Below are positions 54,426 to 62,198 of a DNA stretch of 64,000 nt, one piece after another. The stretch lies in contig NZ_CP050695.1 of assembly GCF_012044895.1 (NCBI RefSeq), positions 402,501-466,500 of the forward strand. Reading direction: 5' to 3'. Made by a program: the position numbers and the translations under genes. The notes under the pieces were generated by a model. It had not been told where the DNA came from, made no database searches, and saw nothing but the letters and a program-made list of their open reading frames with translations. The stretch's first letter is position 1. Every line of letters starts with the position of its first letter. This DNA is from Aquisalimonas sp. 2447 (lineage in GTDB: Bacteria; Pseudomonadota; Gammaproteobacteria; Nitrococcales; Aquisalimonadaceae).

Positions 54426-55274
54426 ATGTCTTCTCCGGCTGCGGCGACGACCGCAACCCTGGAACAAATCATCGATGCGGTGGACGCCAGCCGGCGCCCG
54501 CTGCTGCTCACCGGCGCCGGTCTCAGCACCGCCTCCGGGATTCCCGACTACCGTGATGCCGGCGGCGGCTGGAAGCGCCGTCCGCCGGTGCAGTACCGCG
54601 ACTTCGTCCGCAGCGATCACGCCCGTCGCCGGTACTGGGCGCGGAGCATGGTGGGTTGGGGGCAGATGCGGAGTGCCCGGCCCAATGCCGGCCACCAGGC
54701 CCTGGCGCGTCTGGAGCAGGCCGGGCGGCTGCACTGGCTGATCACCCAGAACGTGGATGGTCTGCACCAGCGCGCCGGCAGTACCCGCGTCACCGATCTC
54801 CACGGCCGACTGGACGTGGTGCAGTGCGTGGATTGCGGCCACCGGCTGCCCCGGGACGCCATGCAGGAGGAGCTGATTACCCGCAACCCGGGGTGGAGTC
54901 TGGATGCGCCTGCGCTGGGGCCGGACGGCGACGTGGATATCGAAACCGACGCCTTTCGCGGCTTCCGTGTGCCTGACTGCCACTGTTGCGGCGGCATGCT
55001 CAAGCCCGAGGTGGTGTTTTTCGGCGAGCGGGTGCCCGCGGAGCCGGTGACCACGGCCTTCACCCGCCTGGACGAAGCCGATCTGCTGCTGGTGGCCGGT
55101 TCCTCGCTCATGGTCTGGTCCGGCTACCGTTTCGTCCGTCATGCGGCCGCCGCCGGCATCCCTGTTGCGGTCATCAACCTGGGCTATACCCGAGGTGACC
55201 GGGAAGCCCGGTTCAAGGCCGAAGTGGACTGTGGCGAGGGGCTGTCCGCGGTGGCGGACGCCCTGGGGGTGTGA
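54426..55274 (+). CDS. NAD-dependent protein deacetylase, Sir2 family
   Basis: A 282-residue sirtuin. The NAD motifs are GAGLSTASGIPDYRD and TQNVDGLHQRAG, the catalytic His is in DLHGRLD, and two Cys pairs (CVDCG and CHCCGG) form the zinc site. It removes acyl groups from lysines. ATG 54426 has GAGGAG upstream. It lies 2 nt before murI. Confidence 0.92.
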   Translation: MSSPAAATTATLEQIIDAVDASRRPLLLTGAGLSTASGIPDYRDAGGGWKRRPPVQYRDFVRSDHARRRYWARSMVGWGQMRSARPNAGHQALARLEQAGRLHWLITQNVDGLHQRAGSTRVTDLHGRLDVVQCVDCGHRLPRDAMQEELITRNPGWSLDAPALGPDGDVDIETDAFRGFRVPDCHCCGGMLKPEVVFFGERVPAEPVTTAFTRLDEADLLLVAGSSLMVWSGYRFVRHAAAAGIPVAVINLGYTRGDREARFKAEVDCGEGLSAVADALGV

Positions 55275-55276
55275 GC

Positions 55277-56125
55277 ATGACCACCGGCGGCGTATCGCCC
55301 CTGCAGGATGCCCAGGCCCCCATCGGCGTTTTCGACTCCGGCCTCGGTGGCCTCTCGGTGCTGCGCGCCATCCGTGAGCGGCTGCCCGCCGAGGATCTCC
55401 TCTACGTGGCGGACGCCGCCCATGTGCCGTACGGCGGCCTCGACCCTGACAGCATCCGCGCCCGCGCCCGGGTGCTGACGGGGTTTCTTGTAGAGCGGGG
55501 CGCCAAGGCCATCGTGGTGGCCTGCAATACCGCCACCGCCGTCGCCGTCAGCGAGCTGCGGCACCATTGGGGATTACCCATCATCGGCATGGAGCCGGCC
55601 ATCAAACCGGCCGTGGCGCGCACCCGCAGCGGCACTGTCGGCGTGTTGGCCACCGAGGGCACGCTGGTCAGCGCCCGTTTTGCCGGGCTGCTGGAGCAGT
55701 ATGCCGGGAGTGTCCGCGTGGTCACCCAGCCCTGCCCGGGACTGGTGGCAGCCGTGGAGGCAGGCGCGATTGACACCCCCGGGACACGGGCCATGTTGGC
55801 GGAATACCTCGAGCCGCTGCTGTCTGCCGGCGCCGACACCGTGATTCTGGGGTGTACGCACTATCCCTTTCTCACACCCCTGATCCGGGACTACACCGGC
55901 CCTGAGGTGGTGGTCATAGACACCGGTGATGCCGTGGCGAGGCAGGTCCAGCGTCGCCTGGAGCGGGCGGAGCTGCGCAAGTCCTCGCGTGTTCCGGGGC
56001 GGGAGTGGTTCTGGAGCAGCGGTGACCGTGAAGCGGGAGCTGCCACCCTGCAACGACTCTGGGGGCATGCCCCGGAGATGCAGGCGCTGGACGAAACGCC
56101 TCCCGGCGAGCAGGCATCCTGGTGA
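55277..56125 (+). CDS. murI: Glutamate racemase
   Basis: MurI makes D-glutamate for peptidoglycan. The 282-residue protein shows FDSGLGGLSVLRAI, ADAAHVPYGG, the first catalytic Cys in VVACNTATAVAV and the second in LGCTHYPFL. ATG 55277 is preferred over GTG 55271. It is the last chromosomal gene before the integrated element. Confidence 0.95.
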   Translation: MTTGGVSPLQDAQAPIGVFDSGLGGLSVLRAIRERLPAEDLLYVADAAHVPYGGLDPDSIRARARVLTGFLVERGAKAIVVACNTATAVAVSELRHHWGLPIIGMEPAIKPAVARTRSGTVGVLATEGTLVSARFAGLLEQYAGSVRVVTQPCPGLVAAVEAGAIDTPGTRAMLAEYLEPLLSAGADTVILGCTHYPFLTPLIRDYTGPEVVVIDTGDAVARQVQRRLERAELRKSSRVPGREWFWSSGDREAGAATLQRLWGHAPEMQALDETPPGEQASW

Positions 56126-56154
56126 CTTTGCGGGGCTGTTCTGAAGGAAAAGAC

Positions 56155-56199
56155 TGGTGGGCCGTGCTGGATTCGAACCAGCGACCAGCGGATTAAAAG
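56155..56199 (-). repeat. 3' half of tRNA-Lys(UUU): attachment-site duplicate at the element boundary
   Basis: The minus strand reads CTTTTAATCCGCTGG, then the intact T-arm CTGGTTCGAATCCAG and acceptor 3' strand ending CCCACCA, exactly the 3' half of tRNA-Lys from the anticodon loop on. Beyond 56200 homology to the 5' half is lost. This is the footprint left when a tyrosine integrase inserts an element at a tRNA gene. The reconstituted full tRNA-Lys should lie beyond the right end of the window. It is not a functional tRNA. Confidence 0.88.
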
Positions 56200-56259
56200 T
56201 TCGCTTGTTCTTTGTGAGTCGTTTTATTTCAATGAGTTAGCTCATCCGGCCCTGCGATT

Positions 56260-56297
56260 GCGTGACTCAGCGTGACTCCCAGTGAACAAGCGTGACT
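56260..56297 (+). repeat. Helically phased GCGTGACT direct repeats next to the att site
   Basis: GCGTGACT occurs at 56260, 56270 and 56290, with a degenerate copy (AGTGAACA) near 56281, so copies fall on a 10-bp period; inverted partial copies (GTCACG) follow at about 56305 and 56317. Placement about 60 bp inside the att core fits integrase arm or excisionase sites. Confidence 0.55.
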
Positions 56298-56316
56298 GGT
56301 GCGCGTCACGATCCGG

Positions 56317-56733
56317 TCACGTTGCCCGGATTGCCCGCAGCGTGATCAGTAGCTGGACGTAGCCGTCCTTGGTGATCGGCTTCGGCAGTTCCAGGGACTG
56401 CAGCGCGAGCCATTCGTGCTCGGCGACAGCCAGGGCGTCGGCCAGGGCACTGTCGTGTGCGAACTGCTGGAGGCCGCCGGGTACTGCATCGTCCGCGACC
56501 AGTGCCTGCTGCACCGAACCCAGGCTCCCCTGGCCCGCTTCGCCGATCAGGTAGGCAACCGATGTTCCCAGAACACGGGCCGCCAGGCGCAGGGTATCCA
56601 TCGAAAGGCTGCGGCCCCCGGATTCGACGTGAGACAGGTGACTCTGTTGCACGCCGATCCGCTCCGCGAGCTCCTTCTGCGTGAGTCCGGCGGCGACGCG
56701 GGCGGATTTTAAACGTGCGGCTGTATCGGTCAT
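56317..56733 (-). CDS. XRE-family repressor of the element (CI-like)
   Basis: A 138-residue protein with an N-terminal lambda-type HTH (LKSARVAAGLTQKELAERIGVQQSHLSHVESG) and a C-terminal helical region without a visible LexA-type peptidase. It is divergent from a Cro-like gene, the classic immunity layout. The start is ATG 56733; ATG 56751 is possible. Confidence 0.82.
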   Translation of the reverse strand: MTDTAARLKSARVAAGLTQKELAERIGVQQSHLSHVESGGRSLSMDTLRLAARVLGTSVAYLIGEAGQGSLGSVQQALVADDAVPGGLQQFAHDSALADALAVAEHEWLALQSLELPKPITKDGYVQLLITLRAIRAT

Positions 56734-56764
56734 GCGCGGATTATCGCGCATAAGAATGACTGAC

Positions 56765-56820
56765 AGCCATAGTTCGTTCTGAAAAATGCTTTATAGCCAT
56801 GTATAATGTCATTGAGCCAT
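56765..56820. promoter_or_regulatory. Immunity control region with repeated AGCCAT half-sites and a -10 box
   Basis: AGCCAT recurs at 56765, 56795 and 56815, spaced 30 and 20 bp, between the divergent repressor and Cro-like genes. A perfect TATAAT at 56802-56807 points to the Cro-side promoter, whose -35 is weak. The repeats are candidate operators. Confidence 0.5.
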
Positions 56821-56830
56821 GGGAGGGCTT

Positions 56831-57031
56831 ATGAATATCCGGGAAGCACGCCAGAGCAAGGGCCTCAGCCAGTCCGCGCTGGCGCGGGCGACGGGGCTTG
56901 ATCAGAGCGCGATCAGCCGGATCGAGCGCGGGCAGCGCACCGTGACAGTCGACCAACTGGTGCTGATCGCCAGCGCCTTGGGTGTGTCGGCCGACGAGCT
57001 CCTGTCGGACTGGTCCGGCCGGGCGGCGTAG
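56831..57031 (+). CDS. Cro-like XRE-family regulator
   Basis: A 66-residue one-domain HTH protein (REARQSKGLSQSALARATGLDQSAISRIERGQRTVTVDQL). GGGAGG lies just before ATG 56831. It opens a tightly packed rightward transcript that runs to at least the thermonuclease gene. Confidence 0.85.
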   Translation: MNIREARQSKGLSQSALARATGLDQSAISRIERGQRTVTVDQLVLIASALGVSADELLSDWSGRAA

Positions 57032-57033
57032 CC

Positions 57034-58056
57034 ATGAGTCTGCAGGCTACGCGGTGGGCGTGGGCCCAGGAGCTGCCCGCGACGGCGAAGCTCGTGCTAC
57101 TGGCGCTCGCGGAGTGTGTCAACGGTCGGGACGGACAGGGTGCATGTTACCCGGGCCAGGGGAGGATTGCGGCCATGTGCGGGATCAGTGATCGCCAGGT
57201 GCGGAACGTGCTGCGCGACCTGGAGTACAGAGGTCTCGTGGAGACGGTACACCGGCCCGGCACCGGCCGAGGGCGGAGGTCGAACGTCTATCGTCTGGTG
57301 TGCGCTGGCAACCGGAAACCTGCTTCCGGAAGTGAAGTTCCGGATGCCCGGGAGCAAACGGAAACCCAGTTCCGGAAGCCGATTTCCTCATGCCCAGGAG
57401 GCAACCGGAAACAGACTTCCGGGGGCAACCGGAAACCCATTTCCGGGGAACCGGAAGAGGGAACCGGAAGAAGGGAGAAACCACCCTCTCCATCGCCATC
57501 CTGCGTTGAGTCGACCGCCAAGCATGAAGAAGCGGCGCCAGCGACGCCGGTACGGAACCCGACCGGCTCGCTCTCCGGATCGGATACGCAACGGTTCGAG
57601 CGGTTCTGGTCCGCTTACCCACGCAAGGTGGCAAAAGGCGAGGCGCGGAAGGCCTGGCGGCAGATCGGTCCCGACGACGGACTGACCGAGCGCATCTGCC
57701 GGGCCCTGGCCGTGGCCAGGGAATCGGAGCAATGGCGGCGCGACGCGGGGCGCTTCATTCCCTATCCCGCCACCTGGCTGCGCCGGGAGGGCTGGGAGGA
57801 CCAGCACATCGCGGAAGTCGCCCCGCTTCCGGCGGGGGCCGGCAGCGAGCGGGTACGGGCGACGATCACAAACCTCGAGGATCTGTTCGGAGGCAGGCAT
57901 GGAGCAGCGGACCTTTCAGCAGGCGATGACCTATCTGGCGGCCGCCTACTCGGTGGAGATGCCCAAGGAGAAGGCGGCGGTGTATTGGGACCAGCTCGGA
58001 AATCTGGAGGACGAGCCGTTCTGGGTCGCCGTGAAGGTGGCGGTTGGCAACGATGA
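57034..58056 (+). CDS. O-type replication initiator of the element
   Basis: A 340-residue protein. Residues 1-~90 form a winged helix (LPATAKLVLLALAECVNGRDG, IAAMCGISDRQVRNVLRDLEYRGLVE), like phage replication protein O N-domains. The middle (~95-150) is a repeat region with recurring GNRKPxSG units, and ~180-260 hold FWSAYPRKVAKGEARKAWRQIG and YPATWLRREGWED, typical of phage replication-protein C-domains. The repetitive peptide is encoded by four DNA iterons. Its last 158 nt overlap the next gene in another frame. Confidence 0.78.
   Translation: MSLQATRWAWAQELPATAKLVLLALAECVNGRDGQGACYPGQGRIAAMCGISDRQVRNVLRDLEYRGLVETVHRPGTGRGRRSNVYRLVCAGNRKPASGSEVPDAREQTETQFRKPISSCPGGNRKQTSGGNRKPISGEPEEGTGRREKPPSPSPSCVESTAKHEEAAPATPVRNPTGSLSGSDTQRFERFWSAYPRKVAKGEARKAWRQIGPDDGLTERICRALAVARESEQWRRDAGRFIPYPATWLRREGWEDQHIAEVAPLPAGAGSERVRATITNLEDLFGGRHGAADLSAGDDLSGGRLLGGDAQGEGGGVLGPARKSGGRAVLGRREGGGWQR
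57312..57446 (+). repeat. Four 18-bp dyad iterons inside the initiator gene; candidate replication origin
   Basis: CCGGAA-N6-TTCCGG occurs at 57312-57329, 57405-57422 and 57429-57446; a fourth copy at 57358-57375 has one mismatch (ACGGAA). Spacers of six bases are similar (ACCTGC, ACCCAG, ACAGAC, ACCCAT). Extra CCGGAA half-sites follow at 57451 and 57464. This mirrors the lambda origin, where 18-bp dyad iterons lie within gene O. Confidence 0.65.
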
Positions 58057-58213
58057 GTGGATGCCATCGGTGGCCCGCCTGCGCGAACTCTACCGCGAGG
58101 AACTGCGCCGCCGCCGTCAGCAGCCCGCCCTCACCCGGCCCGAGCCCGTCGACCGTGAGCAGGGGCGTGAGTACATCCGGCATATCCGGGACGTGCTGGG
58201 GATTCGGCGGTGA
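57899..58213 (+). CDS. Helicase-loader-like replication protein (G39P-type)
   Basis: A 104-residue protein with YWDQLGNLEDEPFWVAVKVAVGNDEWMPSVARLRELYREE, the pattern of replicative-helicase loader/inhibitor domains of the phage G39P type. It follows the initiator gene, as loaders do. GGAGG lies 5 nt before ATG 57899. The similarity is by pattern and should be taken as likely rather than certain. Confidence 0.62.
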   Translation: MEQRTFQQAMTYLAAAYSVEMPKEKAAVYWDQLGNLEDEPFWVAVKVAVGNDEWMPSVARLRELYREELRRRRQQPALTRPEPVDREQGREYIRHIRDVLGIRR

Positions 58214-58368
58214 CAGAGCTGCGCTGGCACGTCACCGCGGTCATACGGCAGCCCACGCAGGCCGCCCGGCGGAAGGCCCTGGAGGCCGTTCCGTTTCATC
58301 TTCGGGAGCGAGTGAGACTGGAGGTCATTGAGCAATGGAAGAAGCAAGGGAAATGCAGGAACCGGTGA
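58210..58368 (+). CDS. Small element protein
   Basis: A 52-residue protein from GTG 58210, overlapping the previous stop (GTGA) and running 34 nt into the dUTPase gene. It is basic and helical (QAARRKALEAVPFHLRERVRL). The tight coupling and the lack of any gap support a real gene. No family recognised. Confidence 0.55.
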   Translation: MTELRWHVTAVIRQPTQAARRKALEAVPFHLRERVRLEVIEQWKKQGKCRNR

Positions 58369-58772
58369 CGTTCACCGCCTGCCGTGCGGGCATCCAGCGT
58401 CCGCAGCGGGCGACCGGCGGTTCGGTTGGCTATGACCTGCGTGCTGCCGTGTCGACGGTGGTGGAGCCAGGGAGCTGGGAGGCGGTGCCCGTCGGTTACC
58501 GCTGCACGCTCCCGGATGGCTGGGCGGGGCTTATCTGTCCCCGTTCCGGGCTAGCGGTCTGGCACGGCCTGACCGTCCTGAACGCCCCGGGCGTGCTCGA
58601 TCCGGACTACACGGACGAGCTGCAGGTGCTGCTGGTCAATCACGGCCCTTACCCGGTGGCCGTGACCGAAAACGAGCGGATCGCCCAGCTGGTGATCGTG
58701 CCCTGCCTTACGGGTGGCAAGACGCTCCAGCCTGCCCGCATGGGCGGGTTCGGGTCCACAGGGCGTGCGTGA
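58335..58772 (+). CDS. dut: dUTP diphosphatase
   Basis: A 145-residue trimeric-type dUTPase that hydrolyses dUTP to dUMP. All five motifs are visible: GSVGYDLRA, PRSGLA, GVLDPDYTDELQVLLVN with the catalytic Asp, RIAQLVI and GGFGSTG. ATG 58353 is an alternative start. On mobile elements the enzyme keeps uracil out of newly made DNA. Confidence 0.92.
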   Translation: MEEAREMQEPVTFTACRAGIQRPQRATGGSVGYDLRAAVSTVVEPGSWEAVPVGYRCTLPDGWAGLICPRSGLAVWHGLTVLNAPGVLDPDYTDELQVLLVNHGPYPVAVTENERIAQLVIVPCLTGGKTLQPARMGGFGSTGRA

Positions 58773-59218
58773 TGCGTGGCCGGAGCGAACACGACGAGCA
58801 GGCGGCCCTGTTCCGTTGGGCGGGATTCGCGCGGGTGCGTTGGCCGGAACTGGCGGTTATGCACGCGGTACCGAACGGCGGCCACCGGCGCAAGGCGACG
58901 GCCGGAATGCTCAAGGCAGAGGGCGTGAGGCGCGGCGTGCCGGACATCTGCCTGCCGGTGCCCAGGGCGGGCTTTCACGGCCTGTATATCGAGCTGAAGA
59001 CGCGGCGCGGGACGGCAACCCGGGACCAGCGGTGGTGGATCGACGCGCTGCGCCGGCTGGGTTACCGGGCGGAGATCTGCCGCGGATGGGAGGCCGCCCG
59101 CGCGGTGATCGAGGACTACTTGGACGGCACGGCGGGAGCGGGGGACGCCGGCCATCCTCATCCCCACCCCCTGCAGGGAGGCGTTAAGTATGGCGAGCAA
59201 CGCGCGGAGCATTGTTGA
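58772..59218 (+). CDS. VRR-NUC domain nuclease
   Basis: A 148-residue PD-(D/E)XK nuclease of the VRR-NUC type. It shows HAVPNGGHRRKATAGMLKAEGVRRGVPDICLPVPRAGFHGLYIELKTRRG, with the catalytic Asp in GVPDI and the ELK motif (listed here as segments). Such nucleases are common in phages and resolve or degrade DNA. The start overlaps the dUTPase stop. Confidence 0.88.
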   Translation: MRGRSEHDEQAALFRWAGFARVRWPELAVMHAVPNGGHRRKATAGMLKAEGVRRGVPDICLPVPRAGFHGLYIELKTRRGTATRDQRWWIDALRRLGYRAEICRGWEAARAVIEDYLDGTAGAGDAGHPHPHPLQGGVKYGEQRAEHC

Positions 59219-59456
59219 AGGAGCGCAGGAGATCGGCGGTGGCGAGGCCGTGGTCGCCACGCCGGTGCAGGAACTCCCGGTCCGGGTGAAGCGGGTGGTT
59301 ACCACCGACGAGGCCAAGCTGCAGGTGGTGCTGGAGGCCGAGCACCTGTCTGCGGAGGGTGTGGACCAGGTCAAACGCCTGCTCACGCTGCAACAGGGTC
59401 TTGTGCGTGCGACATTCGATCCGGCTCAGGGCGAGCTGTTCGGCTATGACGCCTAG
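59190..59456 (+). CDS. Hypothetical element protein
   Basis: An 88-residue soluble protein with a GGGAGG site before ATG 59190. Its C-terminal half is helical (AEHLSAEGVDQVKRLLTLQQG). It overlaps genes on both sides (29 and 11 nt), consistent with a compact operon. No family recognised. Confidence 0.6.
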   Translation: MASNARSIVEGAQEIGGGEAVVATPVQELPVRVKRVVTTDEAKLQVVLEAEHLSAEGVDQVKRLLTLQQGLVRATFDPAQGELFGYDA

Positions 59457-60066
59457 CGTTCGGACAGTGGTGCTGGCGGCTGCCATGGCCACGGGTCAGG
59501 CAGCCGCCGGCCCGATGGATCAGGCCCTGCGCATCGTTCTGACCGAGCACCCCGAAATGGCCGCACGCGAGGCCCAGTACCGGGCGCTCCAGGACTCGCC
59601 CCGCTGGGCCGCGGATCTGAGCCTGTCCCTGACGGAAGGGCGCACAGACTTCGGAACGTCCGGCGGTCATCGCGCCACGGTGTCCGTGACGATTCCGCTG
59701 GGGCGCCATCCCCGCCGCCTGGATGAGGCTCGGGCCCGGACGGACCTCGAGTCGGCGCGTGCGGCGGTGAAGCGCCGGTTTCTGGAGGACGTGCAGACGC
59801 TGCGGGGGACGGCCGCTGAGGTCGACATGCGCGAGGAGCACCGCGACTTTCGCCGCGACCAGGTCGCCTACTACCAGGAAGGTGTGGAGGAGGGCGAACA
59901 CGACCCGGACCGGCTGTGGTCCGCCGCGGAGCACCTGCAGAGCGCCGAGCATGCGTACCGCGCGGTGCTTGCAGAGTACGAGTCGGATCTTGAGCGAGTG
60001 GCCAGGGAATACGGGGGTGGCTCATGGCGGAGTCTGCGGAAATTGTTGGTCGAGATCGCGAACTGA
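59446..60066 (+). CDS. Exported TolC-like helical protein
   Basis: A 206-residue protein with a signal-like N-terminus (VVLAAAMATGQAAAGP), then LRIVLTEHPEMAAREAQYRALQ and VSVTIPLGRHPRRLDEARARTDLESARAAVKR, the helix-strand-helix pattern of outer-membrane efflux (TolC) repeats. It is about half the size of a TolC protomer, so it would carry one repeat only. It is embedded in an element operon ahead of a membrane ATPase. Function not known; an envelope channel or adaptor is a guess. Confidence 0.5.
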   Translation: MTPSVRTVVLAAAMATGQAAAGPMDQALRIVLTEHPEMAAREAQYRALQDSPRWAADLSLSLTEGRTDFGTSGGHRATVSVTIPLGRHPRRLDEARARTDLESARAAVKRRFLEDVQTLRGTAAEVDMREEHRDFRRDQVAYYQEGVEEGEHDPDRLWSAAEHLQSAEHAYRAVLAEYESDLERVAREYGGGSWRSLRKLLVEIAN

Positions 60067-60971
60067 GGCAGGCGGCCTCCACCCTGCGCAAAGGATCGAA
60101 CCTGCTTATCACCGGCCGCGCCGGAATCGGCAAGTCGGCCCTGCTACGGGTACTGCACGAGCTAATGGGCGGCGAGCGCCCCTGCCTGTGGGTGCCGGAA
60201 GGGACCGCCAAGGAGCAGGCGTACGCGCTGGCGCGGCAGACGCACGAGCACGTCGGGCTGCGGGTTCCCGAGACGCTGATCCCGGCACGGTTCCTGGGCC
60301 GGGCACGGCGCGAGGGCGTTCACTGGCGCTGGGTCGGGAGGGCGATTCGCCGGATGCCGTCGCGGGACTGCGTTCAGATGGTCGCGGACTCGCTCGAGGC
60401 ATCGGCGCAGCCGGTGCTTGTGTTCATGGAGAGCCTGGAACTCCCGCCCTCGCAGGCCGAGCAGTTCGCGGTGGTCCTCGAGGTGGCCCAGGTTGCGGCG
60501 TGCATGGACGCGGCAAACCGGCGCGAGCGTATCCGCAGGCTGCTTTGGCGGTTCCCGGAGCAGGAGCGGATCGAGTTGCGCCCGCTCACCCGCGAGGCCT
60601 GCCGGGAGATCGCTGAGCGCTGGCTAGACGAGCATCCGGTGCGTTTCGAGTCCGACCGGGTGCGGGCTGCCTTCCTGCGCGCCGTGGAACAGGACAGTGG
60701 CGGCGTCCCGGCCGCCATCCTCGGGATGCTGGAGACGGCGGCCGCCGAGCCGGAGGTGACGCGGGCCACGGTTCGACAGTTCAGCCACGAGGCCGGGGTG
60801 ACCTACGTCGACATGACGCCGGTGGTCATCCTCGGCGTGGCCGTGGTGATCGCGGCGCGGTACGTCGCGCGAGGCGTGGGTTCCGCTGAACTCTACGTCC
60901 TGGCTGGCATCGGCATGGGGCTGGCGGTGGCGATCCGCTTCTTCGTCATGCCGATGATGGGGAGGCGCTGA
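60024..60971 (+). CDS. STAND/AAA-type ATPase with C-terminal membrane segments
   Basis: A 315-residue protein. The N-terminal P-loop domain (GSNLLITGRAGIGKSALLRVLHEL, Walker A at about residues 31-38) is followed by an Orc1/Cdc6- or STAND-like arrangement with a helical winged region, and two membrane helices at the C-terminus (VVILGVAVVIAARYVARG and YVLAGIGMGLAVAIRFFVMP). GGGGG precedes ATG 60024. It overlaps the TolC-like gene by 43 nt and the next gene by one base. Filamentous-phage Zot proteins share the ATPase-plus-TM layout, but no sequence identity is claimed. Confidence 0.62.
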   Translation: MAESAEIVGRDRELRQAASTLRKGSNLLITGRAGIGKSALLRVLHELMGGERPCLWVPEGTAKEQAYALARQTHEHVGLRVPETLIPARFLGRARREGVHWRWVGRAIRRMPSRDCVQMVADSLEASAQPVLVFMESLELPPSQAEQFAVVLEVAQVAACMDAANRRERIRRLLWRFPEQERIELRPLTREACREIAERWLDEHPVRFESDRVRAAFLRAVEQDSGGVPAAILGMLETAAAEPEVTRATVRQFSHEAGVTYVDMTPVVILGVAVVIAARYVARGVGSAELYVLAGIGMGLAVAIRFFVMPMMGRR

Positions 60972-62068
60972 TGCTGGCGCCGACGCACATGGCCGGTGGC
61001 CAGTTCGCCTACCTGCTGATGGCCTGGTGGACCGGCCACGAGCCGCATCTGGGCGAGGCCGTGCTGGCCGGTGGTGCGGCGCTGCTCCCGGACGTGGACC
61101 ATCGGAGCGGCCTCGTCGGCCGCTGGGTGCCGTGGCTGTCCGGGCCTCTGGAGCACTGGGCGGGCCACCGCACAGTCACGCACAGCCTGGTCCTGACATT
61201 GGTGGTCTGCGCGCTGGCGGTGTGGCTGTTGCCGTCGGGCCTCGGTCTGGCCGTGGCCGCCGGGTTCGCGTCGCACGCTTTGCTGGACATGATGACGCCG
61301 AGCGGCGTGGCCTGGTTCTGGCCGGCACGGGCGCGCTGCGTACTGCCCGGCCATCCGCGCTGGCGCATGGAGCCGATGGGCAGAGGGGAGCTCGCCTTTC
61401 TCGTGGTGGTCGCCGTGCTCACGTGGCCGACCCTGCTGGCCGCGGAGCGCGGTGTCGGGCTCCTGGGTACGGTGAGGGACACCATCGGCAGCGTGACGGA
61501 GGCGCGTCGCCATTATGACGCCCACAGGAGCGAATCGGCGTGGTGGCTGGATGTCCAGGGCGAGGACAACCGGGCGTTCCGGCCGGTGGAGGGGCGGTAC
61601 CGCATCATCGGACCATATCGGGCTGCAGGGTTGATACTGGAGACGCCTGAAGGCCCCCGCTCCGTGTGCCGGGCCGACGCGTGTGACTGGTATGCGCGCC
61701 GGGCGGTTCTGGATCGCGGCAGGGCGGAGCGGACGACCGTGCGTGAGCTGACCGCGGAGCGCACGTCCGTGGCCGCCCTACGGGCAGCCCTGGAGCCTCT
61801 AACGGCGGCTGGCCGCGTGTACCTGTTGGGGGAGCTTGAGGGGGAGGGGCTGCGTTCCAGGCCACCGGTGGCGGAGTCCGGGACGGGCGGGCTGAATCTG
61901 CGTTACGCACCCCTGAGCACGTTCGAGGGGATGGACGGACGTGTGGACTGGGCCGATCTCCTGGTCCAGGTAAGGCACCCGCCCGGGGCGGAGGTCCCGT
62001 GGCCGAGTTCCGTGGTGAGTCGGGAAAGTGCCGTTATCGATCCTCGATTGAGAAGGTATCTGCCGTGA
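60971..62068 (+). CDS. YdjM-like membrane-bound metal-dependent hydrolase
   Basis: A 365-residue protein. Residues 1-~170 form the YdjM/DUF457 membrane hydrolase: PTHMAGGQFAYLL, AALLPDVDHRSG and GHRTVTHSLVLTLVV with His/Asp metal ligands, plus ASHALLDMMTPSG. An extra ~190-residue soluble C-terminus (about 175-365) is unlike E. coli YdjM. It starts in the ATPase stop (TGATG). The family is often seen on integrative elements; substrate unknown. Confidence 0.75.
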   Translation: MLAPTHMAGGQFAYLLMAWWTGHEPHLGEAVLAGGAALLPDVDHRSGLVGRWVPWLSGPLEHWAGHRTVTHSLVLTLVVCALAVWLLPSGLGLAVAAGFASHALLDMMTPSGVAWFWPARARCVLPGHPRWRMEPMGRGELAFLVVVAVLTWPTLLAAERGVGLLGTVRDTIGSVTEARRHYDAHRSESAWWLDVQGEDNRAFRPVEGRYRIIGPYRAAGLILETPEGPRSVCRADACDWYARRAVLDRGRAERTTVRELTAERTSVAALRAALEPLTAAGRVYLLGELEGEGLRSRPPVAESGTGGLNLRYAPLSTFEGMDGRVDWADLLVQVRHPPGAEVPWPSSVVSRESAVIDPRLRRYLP

Positions 62069-62198
62069 AATGGCAGGATCTTTCGTGATGGGGTTTTGGG
62101 TGGAGGATCGCACGGCGTTTGTGATGCCGCTGATTATGCCGCTGCGGCATTCGGCTGGTATTTGGCGGCCAACGCCGGCGAAAGTGAGGTGAAAAGGC

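Noticed and set aside
56155-56240. A complete tRNA gene near the murI end
   Set aside because: Only the 3' half from the anticodon loop onward matches tRNA-Lys; no D-arm or 5' acceptor strand can be formed from the following bases.
62088-62192. A 34-codon plus-strand frame between the YdjM-like and thermonuclease genes
   Set aside because: Weak ribosome-binding site and no recognisable pattern; it probably is leader sequence for the nuclease gene.
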